DNA of 64,000 nt from Rhynchopus sp. YZ270_cl-10 (Eukaryota > Euglenozoa > Diplonemea > Diplonemida > Diplonemidae): NCBI GenBank assembly GCA_964035575.1, contig OZ037891.1, forward strand, positions 1,116,001 through 1,180,000. The letters run 5' to 3'. Shown one piece after another: positions 52,430 through 62,460 of this stretch. The notes under the pieces were generated by a model that was given only the letters and a program-made list of their open reading frames with translations, was not told the origin of the DNA and made no database searches. Made by a program: the position numbers and the translations under genes. Numbering within the stretch: the first letter of the stretch is position 1; the number at the start of each line of letters is the position of its first letter.

Positions 52430-55010
52430 TGATGTGGTTTGCATGTTTGAAATGTATAGCTATGAGAGCAGCTGCGCACGGGAGACGTGCCGAGAGAAGG
52501 AGCCGTCGCCATACTGGATAAGGCGACGGTCTACAACCATCCAGACCCACCCCAACTCCAGGGATGGACCCTCGGTCGCTGTCGTGATGATGGAGTCCCT
52601 CTACGGCAGCAGCCCCTCCTGGGCCTCCCCCCACCAGCACCTTCATCATGTGCGCCAGGCAGGCACCTACATCGCCATATATACAGTCGCTCTCCGCACT
52701 CCACTCCAACATACTCAGGTCGATGCACCTGGGTGGCTACACCACAGATGATGCGAGCGGTGTTAAAGGACGCTAGCGACCACCCCGCCTGGCAGAAGAC
52801 CCCCGAGAAGACCGCACGCAAATGGCTTGCGAAAGCACATCGTGGATACCTCCGTGACTGCAGCACGCGATTGCAAGAACACCCGCCTGCTGACGCGACT
52901 GCTCGTGGAGGTGCACCCCGACACCGACCTCCGTCGCGTATCGGGCATCGACGGCGTGCTGAGGATGAGGCCGCAGGCAAGCCTCACGCGAGAGGGTGGT
53001 GTGGCTGAAGCCGGAGCACAGCCTCAAGGCTCGTGAAGCAGCATTGCTGCATCACGGGAGGGTGATGATCGCCTCACCCAAATATTTTGGGCTTGTCGTA
53101 CGCCCCGTCCAGGAACGCAGCGCATGCGCCGCCAGAAGTCGCTCCTCATGCGGGCCCAAAGACCACCCAACCGCGGACTTTGTCGCCGCACTCAACAACA
53201 GCGGCCTCGCGTGCGCAACGCAGACCGTGCCGAGCACTGGGAAGACCTGGTGCGTTAAGTTAACATCATGACACCCGTCCCCAAAGACGCATGTGTCATC
53301 AAGGGAAGCCGGTGATGGCTTGCCAGGCCCAGCCTGGTAACCGATTCAGAAGCAGGAAGAGGGCGGGCCCGGCCACACCCGACAGCGCCAAGCCTGAGGC
53401 GAAACGGCAATGCAAGCCGAAAAAAAGGGGGCAAAAGAAATAGTAGGATCAGGGGTAGGTAAGTAAAGTTGCTTCGTTCATTGCACAAACAAAATAGCAG
53501 CAACACGACCACTGCAGCCGAGGGAGAGGAGTCGAGGGAGGAGCTGCAGAGGCAGAACCTCGACCTTCTGCGACAGCTGGTGGAACTGAAGCAGCAGATA
53601 TCGTGACACCGTCACCACCAACCAAGACACTGCGATGACAGCAAAGACCCCTTCTCAAGAGTTCTCTGCCACCTCCACACCTGGGATACACTCCACGCTC
53701 CCTAACCCCGGACCAAAACCCCTCAAGTGTCTCTCCGACAACATCAACGGATTGACACAAGCGACACGAGCAGAAGCTGACGTGCCGTCTGCAGGACACG
53801 GCGTTTGATGCAGGGGTGCAGGTTGTGCTTGCCCGCCGCTTTGCCGACATCAAGTGTCCTGCTCAGTACAGTAACGCATACGGGAGACAACGGGTCACTG
53901 TCGCGTTGTGGAACGCTCTGCATCTATAGTAGCAGGCGTGGGCATGTTGGCGGCTTCGACACAGAAACCTACGAGCCTGTCTTCTCATTTGATTGATGCG
54001 GACAATTATGTGTACGGTGCGCCTGCCATCTCTCAGTGCAAGACACGCTGCTACCTGCCTTGTGGGGATTGCCTTCTCAAGGTTGCACTTCCGGGTGGGG
54101 AGGTGGTCCGCAAAGTCGACTGCGCTTCGTGGACCTTGTTCTCCTGTGGCAGTGTTGTTGTCTCGTATGGCAAAGACGGCGTCTCTGTGTATGACGAAGA
54201 CCTGACGTTGCTCTGCTCTCTCTCGCACGAAGAGTGTGTTACTCTACTGCTCGCCCAAAAAGAGTACGACGTTGTCTGCCTTAAGGAACTCAAAGCGAGA
54301 CAGACAGGCGACATTGGCTTCGACGTATACATTATGTATGATACAAACGCATGCGTATCCAAAAGCGTGCGAAGGGGGCGACGGCATCGGGAGGCGGCAT
54401 CGCGATCTACGTCCGCACCACACGCACATACAAACACATCTTTACTTCTCCAGAGAGCAGCGTGACGGAGAGACTCGCCTTCGAAGTGGAAGGTGTGCGA
54501 TTCTGCAATATGCACAGGCCAAGTGCGGCAGGCCTGCACAAAAATGACACACTACGTGCCGATGGCAACGTTTCAGAACTGCCCACACAAGGGAAGGTGG
54601 TGGTTGCGGGGACGTGAACGCGCACCACCGATCCTGGGCACACTGCACTACAAGACGCTATGCCACTGCACAAAAAAGGGAAAGACATGACTGACCCTCG
54701 TCGTACCGCCCGATCTCCCTTACCGGCAGCGTGTCGAAGGTGATGGAGAAACTGGTGAGGCGACGCATGCACCAACTGATGAGCCAGCCAGACTCTTCAG
54801 TGAACAACCTCCACTCAGCTTAGGACGAGCCACCCTCGTGCTCCACCGGAAGGCAGCAAAGGTGATCACCGGTGCGACTACATGTCGCACGGTCAGGACG
54901 TGTTGTGGGAGGCACCGCAGACCACAGCGTACCACCAACGACTACGAGAAGTTTGTAGGACTGCCCGGATCGCTTGGGCATGCTGTGTTTAACAAACTAA
55001 ACCAGGCATT
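52430..55010 (+). pseudogene. Dead LINE (non-LTR) remnant, innermost level
   Basis: Scattered frames carry typical non-LTR motifs in order. The endonuclease start is KCLSDNINGLTQATRAE at 53720-53775; then LLAQKEYDVVCLKELKA from about 54249; GGGIAIYVRTT near 54391; AGDVNAHHRSWAH near 54606; SYRPISLTGSVSKVMEKLV, the start of the reverse transcriptase, near 54701; and KAAKVITGATT near 54850, which normally follows the reverse transcriptase. The catalytic core of the reverse transcriptase between the last two is absent. Frames change many times. The 52430-53280 part may be ORF1, but I see no knuckle to prove it. The family is nearest to the I/jockey type by motif style; this is an inference. Confidence 0.7.
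53776..54235 (+). pseudogene. Gene fragment inserted within the LINE endonuclease, beta-propeller-like
   Basis: It lies exactly between ...TQATRAE and ...LLAQKEYD of the LINE endonuclease. Pieces such as GFDTETYEPVFSFD, GAPAISQCKTRCYLPCGDCL and CGSVVVSYGKDGVSVYDEDL alternate short strands in the manner of WD40 or quinoprotein blades. At least one frame change is present. It may be a captured host gene piece; the family is a guess from pattern. Confidence 0.45.
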
Positions 55011-55764
55011 TTCATAGTTCATGAAATGCTAGAGACATACATCTTAGGTACGTACGTAATACGCGGCAAATAGGTAGCAAAAATAATAAAATACATAGTG
55101 AACTGAGGACTGAAAGGAAATAAGCAACAAGACTCTGTCATTGTATCGCATCTAATGACAAACAACAGTTTGCACTGTATAAACTGTGCAATGATATGCA
55201 TAACATGACCTTTTACTCCCTGGGCCCCATCTGGGACCCTCACCACCCCCCTGGTGTGTACATACCTGTCAGCACCAGCCCCCACAACCCACAAGAACCC
55301 ACCAAAAGAGTCCACCTAGGGGGACTATAGTCCCCCTAGGTGGACTACATAGTCCCCCTAATCCGACACCCCAAAAGAGTAACTCCCCCCCGGGTAGACT
55401 CCACCGTGTACTCAGGGGTCAAAATTTTCCCGGAAAAAAAAATTTTTTTTTTTTCGAGATTTTTCAAAAATCGACTTGTCTTTGGTAAAAACCACGAAAT
55501 TTCGGGTTCGCAAAACCACGTTTTAGACCCCCACAGATGCTCAAAAGTGCCAAATTTTGCTTTTAATGGCCTCAAATCGTCGAAATTAGCCCTATATAGG
55601 GGCGAAAAAAAAAATTCGAGAGTCCCTTTCCCTGGGAGGCAATAGCCACCGGCAACGACACCACTACGAGATTTTACGAGATTTTACGAAATTTTACGAT
55701 CGTAAATTTTCGTAGTACGATCGTAAAATTTCGTACTACGATCGTCGGCAACCCGTGAAAAAAT

Positions 55765-56360
55765 TGTCCAATTTTCGAGATTGACCCCACCACTGCACGG
55801 GTGAATCCCAACAATGCAAATAAGGATGTTTTTGGCACAAAATAAATCTGACAAAAAAATTGTGTCCCGGATTGGATTTTGGACCCCCCGGACCCCATAT
55901 TTAGAAATAGCCCTGGGTTGTACACGATTTTAGCCAAAATTTATAAAAACTCGTCCATTTCAGCAAATTGACCCCACCACACAACGGACGGATTCCGGAA
56001 ATGCAAATGCCAGTGTTTTCGCGCATTTTCATGGTTTCAGCATCGGGGAGAGAAAATCTGAGTTGTGGGATTTACCTTGGCCCCTTTACGTTACACTCAT
56101 TTTGACCAAAACCAAGAACTTGGCCATTTCGGCAAATTGACCCCACCACAGCGTGGACAGATTCCGGAAATGCCAATCGCGGTAGGTTTTGGGGCTGGAA
56201 AATTTACAGGGGAAAATTTTTTTCAGCAACATTTTTTGGCCGAAAATGGGCCCCAGCTATTAGTGACCGGGCTCATATTTTCAAAAATTTGTCCAATTTT
56301 CGACATCGACCCCACCACTTTCTGGACGGATTCCGGAAATGCAAAAATATTGTGTTGGTT
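55765..56360. repeat. Dispersed ATTGACCCCACC repeats, right part
   Basis: Units near 55775, 55960, 56135 and 56300, each with GACCCCACCAC and GGATTCCGGAAATGC or a variant. They continue the series at 49430-49800 across the nested insertion. Confidence 0.75.
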
Positions 56361-56535
56361 GGACTGTGTTGGTCACCCGTTTTTGGGACCCCTGAGGCGA
56401 TTTTATATAAAAAACCCACAGGATTGTTCCCGCAACTTTTTTGCAAACTTTTTTTTCAGGTAAAATTTTATTTTTGCGCGCGCGCACATTTTTTTTCCAG
56501 GGTCAGCGCGGGAAACGAAAAAAAAAGTCGAGCTA

Positions 56536-57773
56536 CACCAAGGCACAGCGCAAAGGTAAAGGCAAAGGACTGTGAGAGCACGGAGGCAGATCGGAACAAC
56601 GTCGTTATTATTATCTGAATTATGCTGTTTCCATTGATTCTGCAATTGTGTGCGAAGGTCCAAAGACGTGTGTGAAGAAAGCCACAAGAGAGAGAAAGGG
56701 CGGTGTGAGGTGAACGGTATGGCCCAGGAATGGAGTCACATCATCTCCTCCTCGCCCACGAAGCGTAAGTAACATTATGGAAATTATTTTCTTGAAAAGT
56801 ACGGTGCCCAATCAGTGACCCGGGTACGATGCAATTTTGCCAGTTACGTAACAAGCTGGAAGACGGCCCAGACGTTTTCAGTGGCGTTGCAAGTATGTGA
56901 AATGGTAACCATACTAACATGATGAGCACCATGCTTTATGTATGAAATGCACGTAATAACATGCAAAAATCATGTTATTCAGCATGTTTACTGGTGTACA
57001 TGGTCACCGTGCGGGCAGTGATTCAACCCCCACCCACTCCACCCCACCCCTTCCTCCCATCCCCTACACCGCATGTACATTGCATGAAATCTGTGAAGTG
57101 TTGATTGAAAGCGTCACACCTGCCTCGGGTAAGTTGAGGTGGGGAGCTGGCACCTTGTGTGTCTCCCAAAAACCAAAAGCGTTGTGTGTGAAGTTTTCAA
57201 GGAAGGAAAAATAAAACAGAGAAAGTTTCAAAGGAAAAATGAAACAGGAGACAGACGATGTGACAATGTCGGAATGGTGTGATGGCTCCGCAAGTGGCTT
57301 ATGTTACGAATGGAGTTGCAGGAGCGGACGTCGTGGAAGGACGTTGTCTGTGATTATTAGTGATGCATCCCCACCCCACCCCTTGTTAATACTCCCTCCC
57401 TACACCGCATAAATGCTTTGCACACACACCTCCTGAAGGGGCAGCAGTCAGGACAGCTGAGATGTGTGAGAACACCTCTATTCTGCCTCAGTGCAGTGCG
57501 GCAAATAGAGCTAAGAAAATAAACTAACTAAAAAACAATCTGAGATTCTTTTGTGCTGTCTTATTTCTGTTCTTTATGGGTAAAGTGTAATGACTTTTTT
57601 CTTTTCCATGATACTGCCTGCCGTCGCTGGTGTAACATATGGCACATCATAATAGAAATGATACTGCCTGCCATCAGCGGTCGTAACATGTGGGGTATCA
57701 TGTACTTTTGTGTTACTTTCGTTGTCTTTCTTGTTGTCATTCAAACTCGCACTTTCTTTCTTGCAAATGAAAC
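56536..57773 (+). repeat. Ankyrin-unit 3' region, copy a
   Basis: It continues the 3' region of ankyrin copy 1 after the nest and matches 60216-61615, except for a loss of about 200 bp near 56590. It includes CCATGATACTGCCTGCC and a diverged second copy about 55 bp on (57607-57705). It holds only short frames and is probably non-coding. Confidence 0.75.
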
Positions 57774-58792
57774 CAGGGGAGGAGCTTGGGGGTTAAATCG
57801 GGTCAGATTGACCCGATTTCCTTAGGCCCCATAGAAAAAAACGGGTCAGGGCAAAAAAAAAAAAAAAAAAAAAACTATAGATTTTTGAGGGGAAAAATAA
57901 AAAAATAGGGTACTCTACTTGTCGCGTGAGGGGGTCTGAGAAGGATGAGGAAGTGCTATGTGACCCCATCGCGACGAGCACGAATCTCAAAGAAGCCAGA
58001 ATGCCCTCAAACGCGCGCTCCACCCCGATCACACCCGAACCCAAGAGGGATGCCGAACTCGACCTAGCCGTCACGTCCCACCTTTGTGCAAAATAACATG
58101 GGATCGCAACAGACGGGTGCAACCTTATGCGAGGCAAACAAGGGGGCGTTCAGTTTTTTGTACGCGGTTGGAAAAACTGGCACTCCATCTGGGCGTGGTG
58201 TCAGGTACACTGCCTGAACATACAGTGTGTAACCGCCACCGCTTCTCACCCGGTCATCGACGCCACCTGCACCCTTCTCAAAGACACGTACCGGGGTTTT
58301 TATAGAGGCCACCAAGTGCAAAACCTCGCCACCGACGACGAAAGCAAAAGCGCTTGCTTGGACATCAACGGGTTTGGTGACTGGCGCGAGCTGACGATCC
58401 AGATATTGGATCAACTCGCTGGGTGACACACCAAAGAGGACAAGTGTTGCCGGGGATACGGAACGCCCTCTGTCGTTTGCTCGAAGGGGACACCTGCCCA
58501 GAGAAAGCACCTGAACTGGCGAGGGCATACGCATACATTCCACACCTCCATTGCGCAACCCTACCTTGATGACCTCAGCGCCAGTGTCAAGGACAACATG
58601 CATTCCGCGGGGATGGTGCAACATTTGTGTATCATCAACGTGTACCATTTTGTGAAACGTACCTTCTCATTCTGCATGTGTTTGTCTCCACAAGAGCTTT
58701 TCCGCCGAAGGCGGAAAAGCTCGGGACCTGACCCGATTTAACAGAATTTGACCCGATTTTGCCCCAAACCCATATTCCAAGCTCCTGCCCTG
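57774..58792. mobile_element. hAT-like element 3 with gene-like filler
   Basis: Ends CAGGGGAGGAGCTTGG and CCAAGCTCCTGCCCTG. The 8-bp target AATGAAAC / AATAAAAC lies at 57766-57773 and 58793-58800, and the empty site AAATAAAACCAACAAAAG is present at 61608 and 63021. Subterminal AATCGGGTCA occurs in both orientations. A perfect 13-bp-arm hairpin, GAGCTTTTCCGCC with a GAA loop, is at 58694-58722. The interior (about 57940-58660) is GC-rich and codon-like in more than one frame, for example VIDATCTLLKDTYRGFYRGH and LDINGFGDWRELTIQILDQL. I recognise no family there; it may be a captured gene piece. Confidence 0.85.
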
Positions 58793-58800
58793 AATAAAAC

Positions 58801-59118
58801 CAACAAAAGACAAAAAAAAAGGCCGCTTCAGCATACTGTTTTATGTGCTTACATATTTACCCCTTCGCACCAATACCATCAGGACTTTTCCACAAAACAG
58901 TTCCCCGATGTGTTTTCCTTCCCTCGTACGTCACAGTAAACGAAACCTCTCCTCACATCGTTCATGATTCGCTTTCGGGACCTCACCGATGGCTCACTAT
59001 CTCTTCACCAGATCCCCACACACCACACACCCTGAATAGGAAACTGCTTACACACCCCACCTTCCCTTCTGCGTCTATATCCATAAGAGGTGTCTTGTCG
59101 TGTCCCCTGTTTCCCATC
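58801..59118 (+). repeat. Ankyrin-array leader, copy 2
   Basis: It carries TTTATGTGCTTACATATTTA and CCCCTTCGCACC, then the shared leader. The same CCCTTCGCACCAACACCACC text sits directly before the stray HAD-gene fragment at 61.7 kb, so the junction reused this region. Confidence 0.6.
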
Positions 59119-60132
59119 ATGCTAAAGGGGTTGTCTGGGCGAGTTTTGCGCGACAGAAGGATTCTTGGGTTCAGTCGACGCTGGAACACCCCACATCTGC
59201 CGAGTGAAGTGCCTGCAGCATATCATGGACACAACGAGACTGTGCGCAATCTTGCAGGCTTGTCGGAGGTGGACGTGAATCACGCAGATGAGAAGGGGAT
59301 GACTGCGTTGCATTGGGAAGCAAAGAAAGGTTGTCCGACGCAGGTGCTGATTGATGCAGGGGCAGACATCGAGGCAAGGAACAGCTTGGGTCGTTCACCT
59401 CTGCTCGTGGCTTGCGAGAACGGGAATATATCAGAGGTGAAGATGCTGGTGGAAGCAGGTGCGGGAGTGCGTGCCACAGACAACGAAGGAGATACGTGTC
59501 TTATCCTTGCAACCCATTGTGGATGTACCGAGACTGTGCGCTATCTTGCAGGCTTGCCGGAGGTGGACGTGAATCACAAAGGAAGGAACGGCACTGCGTT
59601 GCACAATGCAGTGGATGAAGGATCCCCCGATGTGGTGCAGGTGCTGATTAATGCAGGGGCAGACATTGAGGCAAAGGACGAGAAGGGACGGTCGCCTCTT
59701 CACTGCGCAAGCAGTTCAGGAGCACTCCCGGTCGTGAAGATGTTGGTGGAAGCAGGTGCGGGAGTGCGTGCCACAGACAACGAAGGTGCGACATGTCTTA
59801 CCCTTGCGGGAGCCAATGGTCACACGGATGTTGTGCGCTATCTTGCAGGCTTGCCGGAGGTGGACGTAAAGCAGACAGATAGGTTGGGCAACACTGCACT
59901 GGAAGCAGTGCCGGAGCAGGGCAACGCGACGAAGGAGGAAGTGAAAGCACTGAAGGAAATGATGAAGAGTGTTATGGACCAGCAGAAGGAGATGTTGGAG
60001 GTGCAGAAGGTGGTGCTGGGTCCGATAGCGGAGGTGATCGAGGCGGGCCCACCGAAATGGGCACTTTTTGTTTTACAATTTATTACGTGCATGATTTGGA
60101 TTATGGTTTTTAAAATTGTTTTGTTCATGTAA
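59119..60132 (+). CDS. Ankyrin-repeat tail-anchored protein, copy 2 (intact)
   Basis: I start at MLKGLSGRVLRDRRI, because the DNA upstream is a leader shared by all copies and its in-frame extension has no protein-like character. The protein is 337 residues. About seven ankyrin-type units follow one another (for example GMTALHWEAKKGCPTQVLID, GRSPLLVACENGNISEVKML, GTALHNAVDEGSPDVVQVLI and GRSPLHCASSSGALPVVKML). The segment MLVEAGAGVRATDNEG occurs twice. Next is a probable coiled coil (KEEVKALKEMMKSVMDQQKE) and a C-terminal hydrophobic segment (WALFVLQFITCMIWIMVFKI, then VLFM), so it is probably anchored by its tail with the ankyrin part in the cytosol. A scaffold role is usual for such repeats, but no partner is known. 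The sister copy 3 differs very little. Confidence 0.75.
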   Translation: MLKGLSGRVLRDRRILGFSRRWNTPHLPSEVPAAYHGHNETVRNLAGLSEVDVNHADEKGMTALHWEAKKGCPTQVLIDAGADIEARNSLGRSPLLVACENGNISEVKMLVEAGAGVRATDNEGDTCLILATHCGCTETVRYLAGLPEVDVNHKGRNGTALHNAVDEGSPDVVQVLINAGADIEAKDEKGRSPLHCASSSGALPVVKMLVEAGAGVRATDNEGATCLTLAGANGHTDVVRYLAGLPEVDVKQTDRLGNTALEAVPEQGNATKEEVKALKEMMKSVMDQQKEMLEVQKVVLGPIAEVIEAGPPKWALFVLQFITCMIWIMVFKIVLFM

Positions 60133-61620
60133 ATAGTGAAGCAGTGGCAGGACACGTTCCTGTCTACGTAACGGAACAAATAATTAGGAAGGAAATGTTA
60201 AAAATAAGGCACCACGCAAAGGTAAAGGCACAGGACTGTGAGAGCACGGAGGAGGATAAGAGCGGGAATAGCAGACGAAGCGAAAGGTCGTATTATTCAC
60301 GACTGCGCCTCGCCGCACTCATAGTAATGTGCAGCAACGTGACGGCGCTTCTTCTTGCATTCCATCAGAATGTTTTAGTTGTGAAATATTGTTTCCTTTG
60401 TGGAGTGCACGGAAAGTGTCGTGTGAGTGGTGAAGGAGCAGGCAGATCGGAACAACGTCGTTATTATTATCTGAATTATGCTGTTTCCATTGATTCTGCA
60501 ATTGTGTGCGAAGGTCCAAAGACGTGTGTGAAGAAAGCCACAAGGGAAAGGGCGGTGTGAGGTGAACGGTATGGCCCAGGAATGGAGTCACATCATCTCC
60601 TCCTCGTCCACGAAGAGTAAGTGAAATTATGAAAAATATTTTCATGAAAGGCACGGTGCCCAATCAGTGACCTGGGTACGATGCTAATTTTGCCAGTTGC
60701 GTAACAAGCTGGAAGACGGCCCAGAAGTTTTAGGGGCGTTGCAAGTATGTGAAATGGTAACCATACTAACATGATGAGCACCATGCTTTATGTATGAAAT
60801 GCACGTAAAAGTCATGCAAAAATCATGTTATTCAGCATGTTTACTGGTGTACATGGTCACCGTGCGGGCAGTGATTCAACTCCCACCCACTCCACCCCAC
60901 CCCTTCCTCCCATCCCCTACACCGCATGTACATTGCATGAAATCTGTGAAGTGTTGATTGAAAGCGTCACGCCTGCCTCGGGTAAGTTGAGGTGGGGAGC
61001 TGGCACCTTGTGTGTCTCCCAAAAACCAAAAGCGTTGTGTGTGAAGTTTTCAAGGAAGGAAAAATAAAACAGAGAAAGTTTGAAAGGAAAAATGAAACAG
61101 GAGACAGACGATGTGACAATGTCGGAATGGTGTGATGGCTCCGCAAGTGGCTTATGTTACGACTGGAGTTCCAGGAGCGGACGTCGTGGAAGGACGTTGT
61201 CTGTGATGATTAGTGATGCATCCCCACCCCACCCCTTGTTAATACTCCCTCCCTACACCGCATAAATGCTTTGCACACACACCTCCTGAAGGGGCAGCAG
61301 TCAGGACAGCTGAGATGTGTGAGAACACCTCTATTCTGCCTCAGTGCAGTGCGGCAAATACGGCTAAGAAAATAAACTAAAAACAATCTGATATTCTTTT
61401 GTGCTGTCTTATTTCTGTTCTTTATGGGTAAAGTGTAATGACTTTTTTCTTTTCCATGATACTGCCTGCCGTCGCTGGTGTAACATATGGCACATCATAA
61501 TAGAAATGATACTGCCTGCCATCAGCGGTCGTAACATGTGGGGTATCATGTACTTTTGTGTTACTTTCGTTCTCTTTCTTGTTCATCAAACTCGCACTTT
61601 CTTTATTGCAAATAAAACCA
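60133..61620 (+). repeat. Ankyrin-unit 3' region, copy b
   Basis: It holds the uninterrupted versions of the insertion sites for the 99-bp unit, for the outermost nested element and, at 61608, for hAT-like element 3. A 138-codon frame at 60144-60560 lacks an ATG start and is not kept in the other copies, so I treat the region as non-coding. The two CCATGATACTGCCTGCC-type blocks lie at 61456-61555. Confidence 0.7.
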
Positions 61621-61721
61621 ACAAAAGACGAAGACAAAAAGAAGGCCGTTTCAGCACACTGTTTTATGTGTTTACATAATTATTATTTACCCCTTCGCAC
61701 CAACACCACCACAACACATAG

Positions 61722-62018
61722 CTTGTGTCGCAGCGGGAGAAGGCGGCTGACCTGAAGCCTGCAACCATAAAGCTGATTACCTGTGAGCACTGTCCCCTAT
61801 GTGACGAAGGTGCCGACCTTTTAGAGGACCTCGGCATGGAGGTGCTAGAAGTTCCCCTAACAGAGCTCGCAGAAGAAGAGAGGGAGAAACACAAAATGCG
61901 TGTGCCGGTGTATGTGCTTGTGAAGGAGGACGGTGCAGAGGTCGAGCTTGCGCACGGAAAGGTTCCAGAGAGAGCACTGCGCTGGAAGCTGCGGAAGTAC
62001 AACAAATACAAAGGGTAA
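61722..62018 (+). pseudogene. Stray 3' end of the HAD/glutaredoxin gene
   Basis: It encodes SQREKAADLKPATIKLITCE onward, nearly identical to residues 328-418 of the intact gene, with a slightly altered tail (RKYNKYKG). The HAD domain is absent. The first in-frame ATG is in the middle of the glutaredoxin-like domain (MEVLEVPLTE), so it is probably not a gene on its own unless it is spliced to an upstream exon. The ankyrin-array leader text lies directly in front, which could in principle drive transcription. Confidence 0.75.
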
Positions 62019-62310
62019 AGTGTGGTGTTAAAAATGGGTTACAATCAGAGGGCGTCCTAATTGGGGTCGGACCATTGGTGATTACAGTTGGTCGGCTTTC
62101 AAAAGAAGGAAAAGGAAAAACGAAAAGGGTGTGAGGATATACCTTTTTCCTGCATTGCCGACGCGAAGAACTGAGCATTCTGAGTTAAAATGAAAATCTT
62201 ATGAAGAGACGTTGGTCCATTCGTGTGAACTCTGAGGGGTCCATGCTCTCAATCAGAAAACCCCCCACGCACCATACAGCACAAACTACACACTACATTC
62301 CCAGTTATCT
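62019..62310 (+). repeat. Downstream part of the HAD duplication, lacking family D
   Basis: It matches 47241-47348 and then about 47416-47480, skipping the family D element, and diverges after GAAGAACT near 62170. Confidence 0.75.
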
Positions 62311-62460
62311 TGCTAAGGCAGCTTCGCTGCGACATGGGGAGATCATTGCCGGAGCACGTCAATGCGATGAAGGAGGATGTGAAAGCACTGAAGGAAATGA
62401 TGAAGATTGTTATGGACCAGCAGAAGGAGATGTTGGAGGCACAGACCTGGGTACGATGCA
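62310..62460 (+). pseudogene. Ankyrin gene 3' fragment
   Basis: LPEHVNAMKEDVKALKEMMK, then MDQQKEMLEAQ, matches the coiled-coil part of copy 2. Both the ankyrin repeats and the membrane segment are absent; the sequence then jumps to 3'-region DNA at ACCTGGGTACGATGC. Confidence 0.7.

Larger units (their letters stand above)
52092..55408. mobile_element. Third-level element with 330-bp inverted repeats carrying LINE and gene fragments
   Basis: Ends CACGGTGGAGTCTACC are inverted and bordered by TA (52090-52091 and 55409-55410). The arms (to about 52425 and from about 55110) match over roughly 330 bp with few differences and include the palindrome GGGGGACTATAGTCCCCC. The 2.7-kb centre is GC-rich and holds remnants of a LINE and of an apparent beta-propeller gene. 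No transposase of its own was seen. It resembles Pack-type elements that carry pieces of other genes, but the TA target points to Tc1/mariner rather than Mutator. Confidence 0.8.
49816..55757. mobile_element. Second-level element with ACGATCGTA palindrome ends
   Basis: CACGGGTTGCCGACGATCG at the left is exactly inverted at the right (CGATCGTCGGCAACCCGTG). The outside sequence AAGTGGTCAAAAA / AATTGTCCAATTTTCG is continuous in the copies at 33958 and 34222, which serve as empty sites; AAAAATT flanks both sides. Subterminal DNA (49826-49981 and 55660-55750) is an array of TACGATCGTA and AAATTTCGTA palindromes. The interior at 50000-50900 is unrecognised; part resembles the foldback element at 10.4-12.3 kb. 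Confidence 0.8.
48945..56535. mobile_element. Outermost level of a four-level nest
   Basis: TAGCTCGACTTTTTTCG plus TTTCCCGC at the left faces its complement GCGGGAAACG, A run, GTCGAGCTA at the right. Outside it, TTAAAAATAAGG at the left and AAGGCACAGCGCAAAGG at the right join as one sequence in ankyrin copy 2 (60198-60220), which is the empty site. The target duplication is probably AAGG. Without the nested element it would be about 1.65 kb. Its own DNA is non-coding and rich in dispersed repeats. Confidence 0.75.

Noticed and set aside
52092-55408. The long inverted repeats as a large virus-like element
   Set aside because: No capsid, polymerase-B or packaging gene is present; the payload is LINE and gene fragments.
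60144-60560. A 138-codon frame behind ankyrin copy 2
   Set aside because: It has no ATG at its start and is not preserved in the equivalent regions of the other array units.
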